Positions 1 to 7,493 of a DNA stretch of 12,384 nucleotides are shown here, in pieces. The translations under genes were made by a program, and so were the position numbers. The stretch comes from Actinomycetota bacterium. GTDB lineage: Bacteria; Actinomycetota; Humimicrobiia; Humimicrobiales; Humimicrobiaceae. Every line of letters begins with the position of its first letter. Within the stretch, counting starts at the first letter, position 1. The stretch is taken from assembly GCA_004376325.1 (NCBI GenBank), contig SOKC01000038.1, positions 1 through 12,384 of the forward strand. Direction: 5' to 3'. The notes below the pieces were generated by a model. The model worked only from the letters and a program-made list of their open reading frames with translations. It searched no databases and was not told the DNA's origin.

Positions 1-9
1 ATGCAGGTT

Positions 10-39
10 ATTGTAAAAGGTTGAGTATCCTGTTACAAT
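10..39 (+). promoter_or_regulatory. Candidate rex promoter with overlapping inverted repeat
   Basis: The sequence shows a -35-like TTGTAA at 11-16 (4 of 6 consensus), a 17-base spacer and a -10-like TACAAT at 34-39 (5 of 6). The same bases form an inverted repeat, ATTGTAA (10-16) and TTACAAT (33-39), with 16 bases between the arms. A regulator bound here would cover both promoter elements, and Rex often controls its own gene. The arms are farther apart than in the usual roughly 18-base Rex operator, so a Rex site is only a guess. A second, poorer -10-like GATAAT lies at 68-73. Confidence 0.4.
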
Positions 40-110
40 TATGATACAAAGTTTTATTTCAATCTTTGATAATATTTTTATAAAAAATTTATCGGGAATA
101 GATTTTACAG

Positions 111-755
111 ATGGCAGAGAAAATATATTCTGAAGGTGTTATTTTAAGATTATCTCAATATCTAAAATATATAGTGCAGTTAAAGGAGCTGGGTAAAAGA
201 ACTGCAACCTCCGGGGATATAAGTAGTAATACAGGGGTTAATAGTGCAGAGGTGAGAAGAGATTTAATATATTTTGGAATAAAAGGCAAAAGAGGTGTTG
301 GGTTTAATATTGATGGCCTCATTAATTCATTTAATAAGATTTTAGGCTATGATAGATCTGTCCGCATTGCTTTAATTGGTGCAGGTAATTTAGGTAAGGC
401 GATTTTAAAATATAAGATGCTGGATAGATTTGGCTTCAGGATAGAAAATGTATTTGATAATAACCCGGAAAAAATAGGTAAGCTTATATCAGGGTATGAA
501 GTGCTGGATATAGGCCAGGTCAAGAATATATTTAAAAAAAAGAATATAGAAATATCGATACTGGCTGTTCCTCCCGGTTCTGCGCAAAAAGGTACTGATA
601 TTTTAGTTGAAGCTGGCGTTAAAGTAATAATAAATTATACTTCAGTTCCTATTAAGACTCCACCAAATGTAAGAATTGAGACAACGGATCCTATTGAAAA
701 ATTACTACACACTCTGTATTATTTATCCCATACCGGATATGCAGAATATAAATAA
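111..755 (+). CDS. rex: Redox-sensing transcriptional repressor Rex
   Basis: Rex is a cytoplasmic dimeric repressor that senses the NADH/NAD+ ratio. It leaves its operators when NADH rises, derepressing fermentation and anaerobic respiration genes. At 214 residues the protein has normal family length. Residues 1-80 form the winged-helix DNA-binding domain, with the family block VRRDLIYFGIKGKRGVGF at about 48-65. A Rossmann domain follows: GAGNLG dinucleotide loop at 90-95, an acidic residue in VFDNNP near 116 expected to contact the adenosine ribose, AVPPGSAQ at 152-159, and a C-terminal swapped helix ending in LHTLYYLSHTGY. The ATG at 111 is the natural start because it gives the usual N-terminus, but no strong ribosome binding site precedes it. 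The next gene begins 28 bases downstream, so co-transcription with the LCP gene is likely. The function is secure; the regulon cannot be seen from here. Confidence 0.95.
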   Translation: MAEKIYSEGVILRLSQYLKYIVQLKELGKRTATSGDISSNTGVNSAEVRRDLIYFGIKGKRGVGFNIDGLINSFNKILGYDRSVRIALIGAGNLGKAILKYKMLDRFGFRIENVFDNNPEKIGKLISGYEVLDIGQVKNIFKKKNIEISILAVPPGSAQKGTDILVEAGVKVIINYTSVPIKTPPNVRIETTDPIEKLLHTLYYLSHTGYAEYK

Positions 756-783
756 TTTCCTGGATATAGAGAATAAGTAAGAT

Positions 784-1611
784 ATGAATAAAGCCAGAGG
801 TTGTTTTATTACCATACTGATTATTTTTATACTGGTCGTATTTGTATTCCTGTTCGTCTCTCTTATGGATTCGGAAGCGGATGGAAATGGTAAAGATATA
901 TTAATCCTGGGAATAGACGAAAGAGAAGGCAGAAATGACTTTAAGGGTAGAACTGATACTATTATTATTTATCATATAAGCAGCTGGGGAAAGAAAGATA
1001 GCCTTATTTCCATTCCCCGGGATATAAGGGTCCAGCTGGAGGGATATGGGTGGAATAAGATCAATGCCGCATATGTATACGGCGGCGAAGAAATGATCAA
1101 GCAGGAAATATATGAGCTGACCGGTATTGAAATTGACAGGGTAATGATTATAAACTTCAATGGATTTAAGAGAATTATTGATATACTCGGAGGGATTGAG
1201 ATCGTAGTAGAAGAACCTCTCCACGACGAGTTATCCGGGGCGGATTTTGATCCCGGGACTTATACAATGAGTGGTGAGCAAGCCTTATCATTTGCAAGAT
1301 GCAGGGCAACTGCAAGAGCTGATATTGATAGAATAGACAGACAGCAGTATCTACTGAATGAAATTATAAGGCAGAAATTTAATTTTTCCATGATTACAAA
1401 AACGCCGCAGATTATTAAAGTCCTGAGTAGTGAAACCAGATCGGATTTTACAATATGGGATTTTTGTTCTACAGGATTTGTGTTATTATTTTCAAGTAAG
1501 GATATAAACCGTATTACGATACCCACAAAATCAGCCATGATAGACGATGTAAGCTATCAGATTGCGGATGAAGATGAAGTAAAGGAATTTTTAAGTGGTT
1601 ATCTAAAATAA
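784..1611 (+). CDS. LytR-CpsA-Psr (LCP) family cell-envelope glycopolymer transferase
   Basis: LCP proteins are membrane-anchored enzymes that move undecaprenyl-linked glycopolymers, such as teichoic acid or capsule, onto peptidoglycan on the outer face of the membrane. The 275-residue product starts with a short basic stretch and one membrane helix (about 8-28), giving an N-in, C-out topology. The extracellular LCP domain follows. Visible family motifs are GIDER (43-47), the RTD block (56-58), SIPRDIRV (76-83), KINAAYVYGG (92-101), the LGGIEI segment (135-140), and a C-terminal arginine cluster near 172-187 that includes DRIDRQQ. The conserved Asp and Arg residues that bind pyrophosphate and Mg2+ are therefore present. 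It is short for the family, close to a minimal LCP domain without C-terminal extension. It follows rex closely, probably in one transcript. The physiological glycopolymer cannot be told from sequence. The family call is strong; a specific symbol is not justified. Confidence 0.92.
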   Translation: MNKARGCFITILIIFILVVFVFLFVSLMDSEADGNGKDILILGIDEREGRNDFKGRTDTIIIYHISSWGKKDSLISIPRDIRVQLEGYGWNKINAAYVYGGEEMIKQEIYELTGIEIDRVMIINFNGFKRIIDILGGIEIVVEEPLHDELSGADFDPGTYTMSGEQALSFARCRATARADIDRIDRQQYLLNEIIRQKFNFSMITKTPQIIKVLSSETRSDFTIWDFCSTGFVLLFSSKDINRITIPTKSAMIDDVSYQIADEDEVKEFLSGYLK

Positions 1612-1710
1612 AAGCTTGCTGTAACAGTATCCGGGTATCTGGTTTTAAAAATAAATCGGAGATAATAAATTATCTATATTTGCAAAAGAGAAATGATATA
1701 CAATATTAAC

Positions 1711-1717
1711 AGGGGTG
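1711..1717 (+). promoter_or_regulatory. Ribosome binding site deciding the start of the small gene
   Basis: AGGGGTG lies 6-8 bases before the GTG at 1724, which is ideal spacing. The farther-upstream in-frame GTG at 1715 is inside this site and so cannot be the start. The ATG at 1736 is about 20 bases away, which is too far. Confidence 0.6.
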
Positions 1718-1723
1718 ATAGCA

Positions 1724-2038
1724 GTGGCTGGTGATATGAATTTAAGCATAGCGAATATTTCGTCTCTTACAAGTAAAGTTGATTTTTTATTACAGGTTTC
1801 AAAAAAATCCAGGAAACTTGATTATTTTATAAAAAGAAATATACCTGCCAGTGAAAAAAGCTGGTTAAGTGATCTAAAAAGCTGGAAGCTTAATAGAAAG
1901 TGGCTTTTAAAAGTCTCAGATATCTGTCTTAAGGATTACGAGCAGGTCTTTTTTGATTGTGGTGAGGAACTCCTGGATTTGAATGATTCAAAAAATTATC
2001 AAACTTTTAGAGAAAAAATACTTGAAGAATTTATGTAA
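1724..2038 (+). CDS. Small hypothetical protein, unrecognised
   Basis: I do not recognise this protein. With the GTG start at 1724 chosen from the ribosome binding site, it has 104 residues. It has no membrane helix, signal peptide or metal-binding cysteine pattern. It appears mostly helical and mixes basic and acidic segments. The middle part is rich in Trp and Lys (SWLSDLKSWKLNRKWLL) and the C-terminal third is acidic, with DYEQVFFDCGEELLDL. Only one Cys is evident in the acidic part and one just before it. Codon use is AT-rich like rex and purB, so it looks native and translated. It lies 112 bases after the LCP gene and 83 bases before purB, so it could belong to either transcript. A small cytoplasmic protein with a binding or adaptor role is possible, but that is a guess. 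Confidence 0.7.
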   Translation: MAGDMNLSIANISSLTSKVDFLLQVSKKSRKLDYFIKRNIPASEKSWLSDLKSWKLNRKWLLKVSDICLKDYEQVFFDCGEELLDLNDSKNYQTFREKILEEFM

Positions 2039-2068
2039 CTATATTACTTATTTGGATGGTTATATAGA

Positions 2069-2098
2069 TTGAGAAATATGCAGTGTAATTCATATTAA
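2069..2098 (+). promoter_or_regulatory. Weak candidate promoter before purB
   Basis: TTGAGA at 2069-2074 matches the -35 consensus at 5 of 6 positions, and TATTAA at 2093-2098 is a modest -10 match after an 18-base spacer. Transcription would start about 15-20 bases before the purB start codon, leaving no room for a riboswitch leader. The DNA is very AT-rich, so a chance match is quite possible. Confidence 0.3.
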
Positions 2099-2111
2099 TA
2101 TTTTTTATTTT

Positions 2112-2116
2112 AGGAG
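2112..2116 (+). promoter_or_regulatory. purB ribosome binding site
   Basis: AGGAG ends 5 bases before the ATG at 2122. It excludes the alternative in-frame GTG at 2116, whose first base is part of the site itself. Confidence 0.7.
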
Positions 2117-2121
2117 TGGTT

Positions 2122-3417
2122 ATGATTCCCAGATATACTACGAGAGAGATGGGCAGGGTATGGGATGATGAAAATAAATTCAGTAAGTGGCTTGAGGTTG
2201 AAAAAGCAGTAGCCACAGCGCAGGCAGGTCTTGGTATTATTCCGAAAAAAGCTGCAGATGATATAAATAAGAAAGCTAACTTCGAAATTTCAAAAATAGA
2301 TGAGATTGAGGCTGAGACACATCATGATGTCATTGCTTTCCTGACCAATGTATCTTCTTACATTGGAGATTCTTCTAAATATCTCCATTATGGGCTGACC
2401 TCATCAGATGTCGGGGACAGCGCTCTTTCACTGCAGATGCTTGAAGCAACGGATATAATTGAAAAGAAAATAAAAAAGATTCTAAATATTTTAAAATCCA
2501 AATCTAAAAAGTATAACCATACAGTTATGGTGGGCAGGACCCACGGGGTCCATGCGGAACCAACCACTCTAGGGCTTAAGTTTTGCATGTATGCTTTTGA
2601 GATGGCAAGAAATCTTGAAAGGATGGGGCAGGCAAGGGAAAATATTAGATATGGAAAAATATCCGGCGCTGTTGGCACTTATGCCAACACATCCCCTGAA
2701 ATCGAGAAAAAAGTCTGTGATATCCTGGGACTAAAACCATCCCCTGTATCCACCCAAATTCTTCAAAGAGACAGGCATGCGCAGTTAATTTCAGCTCTGG
2801 CAATTTGTGGAGCCACTCTGGAAAAAATAGCTCTTGAAGTCAGGAACTTACAGAGAACAGATGTTAAGGAAGTTGAAGAACCTTTCGCCAGCGGACAAAA
2901 AGGTTCTTCTGCTATGCCCCATAAGAAAAACCCTATTATCTGTGAAAGAATATGCGGGCTGGCGAGGATTTTAAGGTCGTATACAATAACTGCTATGGAA
3001 AATATTGCATTATGGCATGAAAGGGATATATCACATTCTTCAGCGGAAAGAATAATAATCCCCGACAGTTTTATCTTACTTGATTATATGCTGGGGGAAG
3101 CAATATTTGTAATTGAAGGCTTGAATATAATCGAATCAAATATGAAAAGAAATCTAATGAAATACGGGGGAATTATTTTCTCGCAGAGGGTGCTGCTGGA
3201 ACTTATAAAGAAAGGGATGAGTAGAGAAGATGCTTATGTTCTTGTCCAGAAAGCAGCTCTTAAGGCATGGAACAATGAAGGTAATTTTAAAGAAAACCTG
3301 ATGAAAGAAGAAAAAGTGCTGTCTTTTTTAAGCAGGATTGAATTAGAGGAACTATTTGACCTTAAATATCATTTAAGATACGTAGATGAAATTATTGATA
3401 GGTTAGAATATATTTAA
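2122..3417 (+). CDS. purB: Adenylosuccinate lyase
   Basis: PurB acts twice in purine synthesis: it splits SAICAR to AICAR plus fumarate, and adenylosuccinate to AMP plus fumarate. It works as a cytoplasmic homotetramer of the fumarase/aspartase superfamily. Starting at the ATG at 2122, the protein has 431 residues, the same length I recall for the Bacillus enzyme. Superfamily motifs are all present: THHD at 66-69 (His68), TSSD at 93-96, GRTHGVHAEPTT at 138-149 (His141, catalytic), and the signature loop GSSAMPHKKNP at 261-271 with the catalytic serine. No residue expected for catalysis is missing. All arginine codons I read in this gene (more than 20) are AGA or AGG, a useful native baseline for comparison with the next gene. 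It opens the purine cluster, as in Bacillus-type operons where purB precedes purC-S-Q-L-F-M-N-H. Confidence 0.97.
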   Translation: MIPRYTTREMGRVWDDENKFSKWLEVEKAVATAQAGLGIIPKKAADDINKKANFEISKIDEIEAETHHDVIAFLTNVSSYIGDSSKYLHYGLTSSDVGDSALSLQMLEATDIIEKKIKKILNILKSKSKKYNHTVMVGRTHGVHAEPTTLGLKFCMYAFEMARNLERMGQARENIRYGKISGAVGTYANTSPEIEKKVCDILGLKPSPVSTQILQRDRHAQLISALAICGATLEKIALEVRNLQRTDVKEVEEPFASGQKGSSAMPHKKNPIICERICGLARILRSYTITAMENIALWHERDISHSSAERIIIPDSFILLDYMLGEAIFVIEGLNIIESNMKRNLMKYGGIIFSQRVLLELIKKGMSREDAYVLVQKAALKAWNNEGNFKENLMKEEKVLSFLSRIELEELFDLKYHLRYVDEIIDRLEYI

Positions 3418-3432
3418 GGATAAAAAGTGTGT

Positions 3433-3456
3433 ACTGATTCAGAATCAGTTTGTATT
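3433..3456 (+). terminator. Candidate stem-loop terminator or palindromic site after purB
   Basis: ACTGATTC (3433-3440) and GAATCAGT (3442-3449) form a perfect inverted repeat around a single A. As RNA this folds into a 7-pair stem with a CAG loop, followed by TTGTATTTTT. It lies 15 bases after the purB stop. It could act as a weak Rho-independent terminator or attenuator, or as a DNA-level operator for the downstream purL. The stem has few G-C pairs, so strong termination is unlikely. Confidence 0.4.
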
Positions 3457-3492
3457 TTTAAGTTGCAGTAAAGTTAAGGGAATGAAGGGATA

Positions 3493-6400
3493 ATGCAGCT
3501 GTTTTACCGGCGTATCGATAAGAATTTTGAATATTGTTACTACATTGAGACTTCCAGGCCACTTACAAAATCAGAATTAGGGATACTCAGCTGGCTTCTT
3601 GCAGAAACATTCGAAAAAGAAAATTTTGGAGAGAAATCATTTCTTGATAATGGCAAGCAAGGCATAATCGAAATTGGTCCCCGATTGAATTTTGAGACAG
3701 CACTTTCGACAAATGCTGTTGCCATCTGCCACGCATGTGGACTAGCCAAGGTCACCCGTATTGAACTCTCAAGACGGTGTGCCCTGCCTGCGGAAACTGA
3801 CCGGTCACAATTTACCACTGCGCATTGCGACCGGATGACAGAGTGTGTCTATCCAGGACCACTGGAAACATTTGAAGTTGGAATTGTGCCGGAGAAAGTA
3901 TATAGATTATCGTTGATAGAAGAAGGTATTGAAGAACTTAAGGAATTTAACCGTAAAATAGGCCTTGGAATGGACCAGTGGGATATCAAGTTCTACTATG
4001 ACCTGTTTGTAAATAAGATAGGAAGAAACCCCACCAATGTGGAATGTTTTCAACTTGGCCAGGCTAACAGCGAACATTCGCGTCACTGGTTTTTTAAGGG
4101 TAAACTTTTAATTGATGGTAAGGAAATTTCTGAAACCCTGCTTAAGATAATAAAATCGCCGCTAATTGCCAATCCCTCTAACAGCATAATTGCGTTTAAG
4201 GATAACTCAAGTGGTATTACCGGGTATAGAGTCTGGACCATCATACCAGAATATCCGGGGATCTGTTCTCCGTTTTACAGGGGGCAGTTTACCTATCATC
4301 TTATATTTACTGCTGAGACTCATAACTTTCCGAGTGGTGTGGCGCCATTTCCAGGAGCTGAAACCGGGACCGGAGGAAGGATACGGGATATTCAGGCAAC
4401 TGGAAGAGGGGGTCTGGTTATTGCCGGCACAGCAGGATACTGCACCGGTAATTTAAACATTCCTGGATATATGATCCCTGGAGAGGATGGTAAATTTCTC
4501 TATCCTTCGAATCTCGCTTCTCCGCTGAAGATTATGATCGGGGAAAGCGATGGCGCGTCAGATTACGGAAATAAATTTGGTGAGCCTGTAATCCAGGGTT
4601 TTACCAGAACATTTGGATTAAGACTCCCTGGTGGAGAGCGGCGTGAGTGGGTAAAGCCGATTATGTTTACTGGTGGTATCGGCCAGATCGACCACCGTCA
4701 TACAAAGAAAGAAATAGCAGAGCCGGGTATGAAAATTGTGCAGGTTGGAGGCCCTGCTTACCGCATTGGTGTGGGTGGTGGTTCTGCTTCCAGTATGGTT
4801 CAGGGAGAAAATATAGAAGAACTTGATTTTAATGCTGTGCAGCGTGGGAATGCCCAGATGGAACAGAAGATGAATCGGGTAATAAGGGCATGTATTGAAA
4901 TGGGAGAGAGGAATCCTATTATGAGTATCCATGACCAGGGTGCTGGCGGACCCTGCAATGTTCTAACTGAACTTGTTGAACCAGCAGGTGGTAGAATTGA
5001 AATTCGCAATATACAGGTTGGCGATAAGACTATGTCAGTACTTGAGATATGGGGCGCGGAATACCAGGAGAGGAATGCTTTTCTCATTAAGGGGGAGCAT
5101 TTAAAAGGGTTTCAGGCTATATGCAAAAGAGAGAAAGTTAATTGCGAAGTCTTAGGAGAAATCACTGGTGATGGACAAATCGTAGTTCATGATAGCTGGG
5201 ATAATTCCAATCCAGTTAATCTTAATCTTAGTAAAATCTTGAGTAATATTCCTCAAAAAACCTTTAATCTGGAAAGTATTTCTGGGAAGTTAAAGCCACT
5301 TAAGCTGCCCGGTGATCTTTCAGTTGAAAAGGTCTTAGAGCTTATATTCAGGTTGCCATCAGTGGGATCCAAAGGATTTCTGGTAAGAAAGGTTGACCGG
5401 AGTGTAACCGGACTTATTGCGCGGCAGCAGTGCTGCGGTCCATTACAGCTCCCTGTTTCTGATGTGGCAGTGGTGGCGCAGAGTCATTTTGGACTCACTG
5501 GTGCTGCAATTGCTATTGGAGAACAGCCGGTTAAAGTTCTTGTTAACCCCAGGGCAGGTGCAAGAATGGCATTAGGAGAAGCATTAACTAATATTGTCTG
5601 GGCACTTATAAGCGACCTTACACATATAAAGTGTTCGGTTAATTGGATGTGGGCTGCAAAGCTTCCTGGTGGTGGCGCTGCTCTCTATGACGCAGCAGTC
5701 TCTCTAGGTGAATTGATGACAGAAATTGGTATTGCTGCTGATGGTGGTAAAGACAGCCTTTCTATGGCAGCGCAGGTAGGAGATGAAATTGTAAAAGCTC
5801 CTGGACAGGTGGTTATCTCTGCTTATAGTTCAATGCAGGACATCACTAAAGTAGTAACCCCTGACATCAAGCGGCCTGGCGAAAGCAAGCTGATGTTTAT
5901 TGATATTGCTCCGGGTAAAAACCGTCTTGGTGGCTCAGCACTGGCTCAGGTATTGGGGCAAATCGGTGATGAATCTCCGGATATCGAAAGTCCTATTCTT
6001 CTGGTAGAGGCTTTTAAAGCAATCCAGAAGATGATAGGAGAAAATTTAATTCTTGCCGGTCATGATAGAAGTGACGGTGGGCTTATAACCACCTTAGTTG
6101 AAATGGCACTGGCAGGAAACTGTGGAATAGTAATTAAACTCCCCGAAAAAATGGAAGTAACTGGCCAGCTATTTTCTGAGGAGCTGGGATTGGTTCTGGA
6201 ATACCTGCCAGAGCGTGAGGCAGCGATTATTGATATTTTAGATAAATCCATTATCCCCTTCATGATTTTAGGCAGCACCCAGAAAAAACGGCAGGCGGTT
6301 ATTTACCAGGGCGATGAAGTTAAACTGAATGTTGATATACCAACTCTTCTAGCCTGGTGGGAGTCGACAAGTGACGAGCTTGAGCGGCACCAGATGAATG

Positions 6401-7308
6401 AGAAAATGGCAGAGAAACAAAAGAAGGCTCATGACCGGAATGGTCCTTCGTATCACCTATCCTTCCGGCCGGAGGATACCTCGCCAGAACTGTTAAAGAG
6501 ACCGGAAAAACCCAGGGTAGCAATTATCCGTGAAGAGGGCAGTAATGGTGACAGGGAGATGATCTCTGCATTCTTTAGAGCTGGATTTGAACCCTGGGAT
6601 GTCACTATGACTGACTTACTTAAGTATGATATTACTCTTGAGAAGTTTAGAGGCGCAGTATTTGTGGGAGGATTTTCTTATGCTGACGTTCTGGACAGCG
6701 CCAAAGGATGGTCTGGTATTATCAGATTCAGTCCGAAGTTGCGGGAGATGTTTGATGTTTTCTACAGGCGGGCAGATACTTTCTCATTAGGTGTTTGTAA
6801 CGGCTGCCAGCTTATGACTCTTCTTGGCTGGGTACCCTGGAAGGGAATTCCTGAGACTGGACAACCGAGATTTATCCGCAATCCCTCAGGGCGATTTGAG
6901 TCCCGATGGGTAACTGTAAAGATTTTAAAAAGTCCTTCTATTATGCTCAAGGGTATGGAGGATTCAATTCTTGGTATATGGGTGGCGCACAGAGAGGGTT
7001 ATCTACACTGTCCGGATCCCCAAATCCTGTCCGATGTGTCTAATGGAGGCCTTGCGCCTATACTTTATGTGGATGACAGAGGAATGCCTACAGAGAGGTA
7101 CCCATTTAATCCAAATAGTTCTCCGTCCGGGTTTACTGCTTTGTGCTCGCCGGATGGAAGGCATCTTGCTATGATGCCTCATCCTGAGAGGGCATTTCTA
7201 CTCTGGCAGTGGCCGTGGATGCCAGAAAGCTGGAAATCTAATTTGAAGGTTTCTCCATGGTTAAAGATGTTCCAGAACGCCAGGAAGTGGTGTGAGAAAA
7301 ACAACTAA
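3493..7308 (+). CDS. purL: Phosphoribosylformylglycinamidine synthase, long single-chain form
   Basis: This enzyme converts FGAR, glutamine and ATP to FGAM, step 4 of IMP synthesis. The 1271-residue chain fuses what Bacillus makes as PurS, PurL and PurQ. Parts in order: a shortened PurS-like N-terminus (about 1-110); a linker with SEHSRHW (193-199); the first synthetase half with ETHNFP (His277), GGRIRD (294-299) and HDQGAGG (480-486); the second half with GGKDSLSM (751-758); and a class I glutaminase from about 1008 with Cys1102 in GVCNGCQ and His1230/Glu1232 in MPHPER. An in-frame stop at 3475 rules out a longer N-terminus; GAAGGGA precedes the ATG. From memory, motifs such as DRMTE, REEGSNGDREM and GGFSYADVLDSAKGW resemble animal PFAS more than Escherichia PurL. 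GC is near 45-50% in many stretches, and about half the arginine codons are CGN, unlike neighbouring genes. Function is secure; transfer is inferred. Confidence 0.97.
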   Translation: MQLFYRRIDKNFEYCYYIETSRPLTKSELGILSWLLAETFEKENFGEKSFLDNGKQGIIEIGPRLNFETALSTNAVAICHACGLAKVTRIELSRRCALPAETDRSQFTTAHCDRMTECVYPGPLETFEVGIVPEKVYRLSLIEEGIEELKEFNRKIGLGMDQWDIKFYYDLFVNKIGRNPTNVECFQLGQANSEHSRHWFFKGKLLIDGKEISETLLKIIKSPLIANPSNSIIAFKDNSSGITGYRVWTIIPEYPGICSPFYRGQFTYHLIFTAETHNFPSGVAPFPGAETGTGGRIRDIQATGRGGLVIAGTAGYCTGNLNIPGYMIPGEDGKFLYPSNLASPLKIMIGESDGASDYGNKFGEPVIQGFTRTFGLRLPGGERREWVKPIMFTGGIGQIDHRHTKKEIAEPGMKIVQVGGPAYRIGVGGGSASSMVQGENIEELDFNAVQRGNAQMEQKMNRVIRACIEMGERNPIMSIHDQGAGGPCNVLTELVEPAGGRIEIRNIQVGDKTMSVLEIWGAEYQERNAFLIKGEHLKGFQAICKREKVNCEVLGEITGDGQIVVHDSWDNSNPVNLNLSKILSNIPQKTFNLESISGKLKPLKLPGDLSVEKVLELIFRLPSVGSKGFLVRKVDRSVTGLIARQQCCGPLQLPVSDVAVVAQSHFGLTGAAIAIGEQPVKVLVNPRAGARMALGEALTNIVWALISDLTHIKCSVNWMWAAKLPGGGAALYDAAVSLGELMTEIGIAADGGKDSLSMAAQVGDEIVKAPGQVVISAYSSMQDITKVVTPDIKRPGESKLMFIDIAPGKNRLGGSALAQVLGQIGDESPDIESPILLVEAFKAIQKMIGENLILAGHDRSDGGLITTLVEMALAGNCGIVIKLPEKMEVTGQLFSEELGLVLEYLPEREAAIIDILDKSIIPFMILGSTQKKRQAVIYQGDEVKLNVDIPTLLAWWESTSDELERHQMNEKMAEKQKKAHDRNGPSYHLSFRPEDTSPELLKRPEKPRVAIIREEGSNGDREMISAFFRAGFEPWDVTMTDLLKYDITLEKFRGAVFVGGFSYADVLDSAKGWSGIIRFSPKLREMFDVFYRRADTFSLGVCNGCQLMTLLGWVPWKGIPETGQPRFIRNPSGRFESRWVTVKILKSPSIMLKGMEDSILGIWVAHREGYLHCPDPQILSDVSNGGLAPILYVDDRGMPTERYPFNPNSSPSGFTALCSPDGRHLAMMPHPERAFLLWQWPWMPESWKSNLKVSPWLKMFQNARKWCEKNN

Positions 7309-7316
7309 ATTTTCTC
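7294..7316 (+). other. Short inverted repeat across the purL stop codon
   Basis: GAGAAAA (7294-7300) and TTTTCTC (7310-7316) can pair with a 9-base loop that contains the TAA stop. The stem is A-U rich and weak, and no T-run follows directly. It may give some 3' end stability but is not a convincing terminator. Confidence 0.25.
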
Positions 7317-7335
7317 AAATTCCTTCTCAAATTCC
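7312..7335. repeat. Tandem 12-base direct repeat after purL
   Basis: TTCTCAAATTCC occurs twice back to back (7312-7323 and 7324-7335), without mismatch, three bases after the purL stop codon. A perfect tandem duplication in non-coding DNA suggests recent replication slippage or a repair scar at the end of the compositionally foreign purL gene. Confidence 0.8.
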
Positions 7336-7358
7336 TTTATTTATTTTAATATTTTATT

Positions 7359-7367
7359 TGTTATAAT
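7359..7367 (+). promoter_or_regulatory. Candidate extended -10 promoter for purF
   Basis: TGTTATAAT matches the extended -10 pattern (TG, one base, TATAAT) exactly. The region 16-18 bases upstream has no good -35 (AT-rich only), which an extended -10 can tolerate. Transcription would begin near 7374 and leave a leader of about 120 bases before purF. The stretch 7336-7493 contains no recognisable purine riboswitch core and no PurBox-like motif that I can see. Confidence 0.4.
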
Positions 7368-7493
7368 AACTTTGTTTGTTTCATGAGGTAAAAGTAAGAA
7401 CGGTTATTGTATAGTGACGGAAGTGTAAAGTTAACATAGTTTTTAAGCTAAAGCTGAAGGATAAAAATTAAATTATATAAATTAATTAATAAA

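Noticed and set aside
1..24. ATG at position 1 opening an 8-codon frame ending in TGA
   Set aside because: Too short to judge. It could be the end of an upstream gene cut by the window edge, but nothing supports a call.
1631..1646. CCGG-GTAT-CTGG followed by TTTT after the LCP gene, as a terminator
   Set aside because: Only a 4-pair stem with one G-U pair and a short T-run; too weak to list.
3493..3700. Truncated or frameshifted N-terminus of PurL
   Set aside because: The N-terminus is about 45 residues shorter than human PFAS, but an in-frame stop at 3475 and a local ribosome binding site support this start. Short N-termini also occur, from memory, in some bacterial long PurL proteins.
4190..4456. 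88-residue forward reading frame inside purL
   Set aside because: It is a different frame of the conserved ATP-binding region of purL, with no independent start signal.
7336..7493. Purine riboswitch in the purF leader
   Set aside because: I looked for the conserved three-way-junction core and loop sequences and for PurBox-like motifs and saw none. The leader is AT-rich without a clear aptamer fold.
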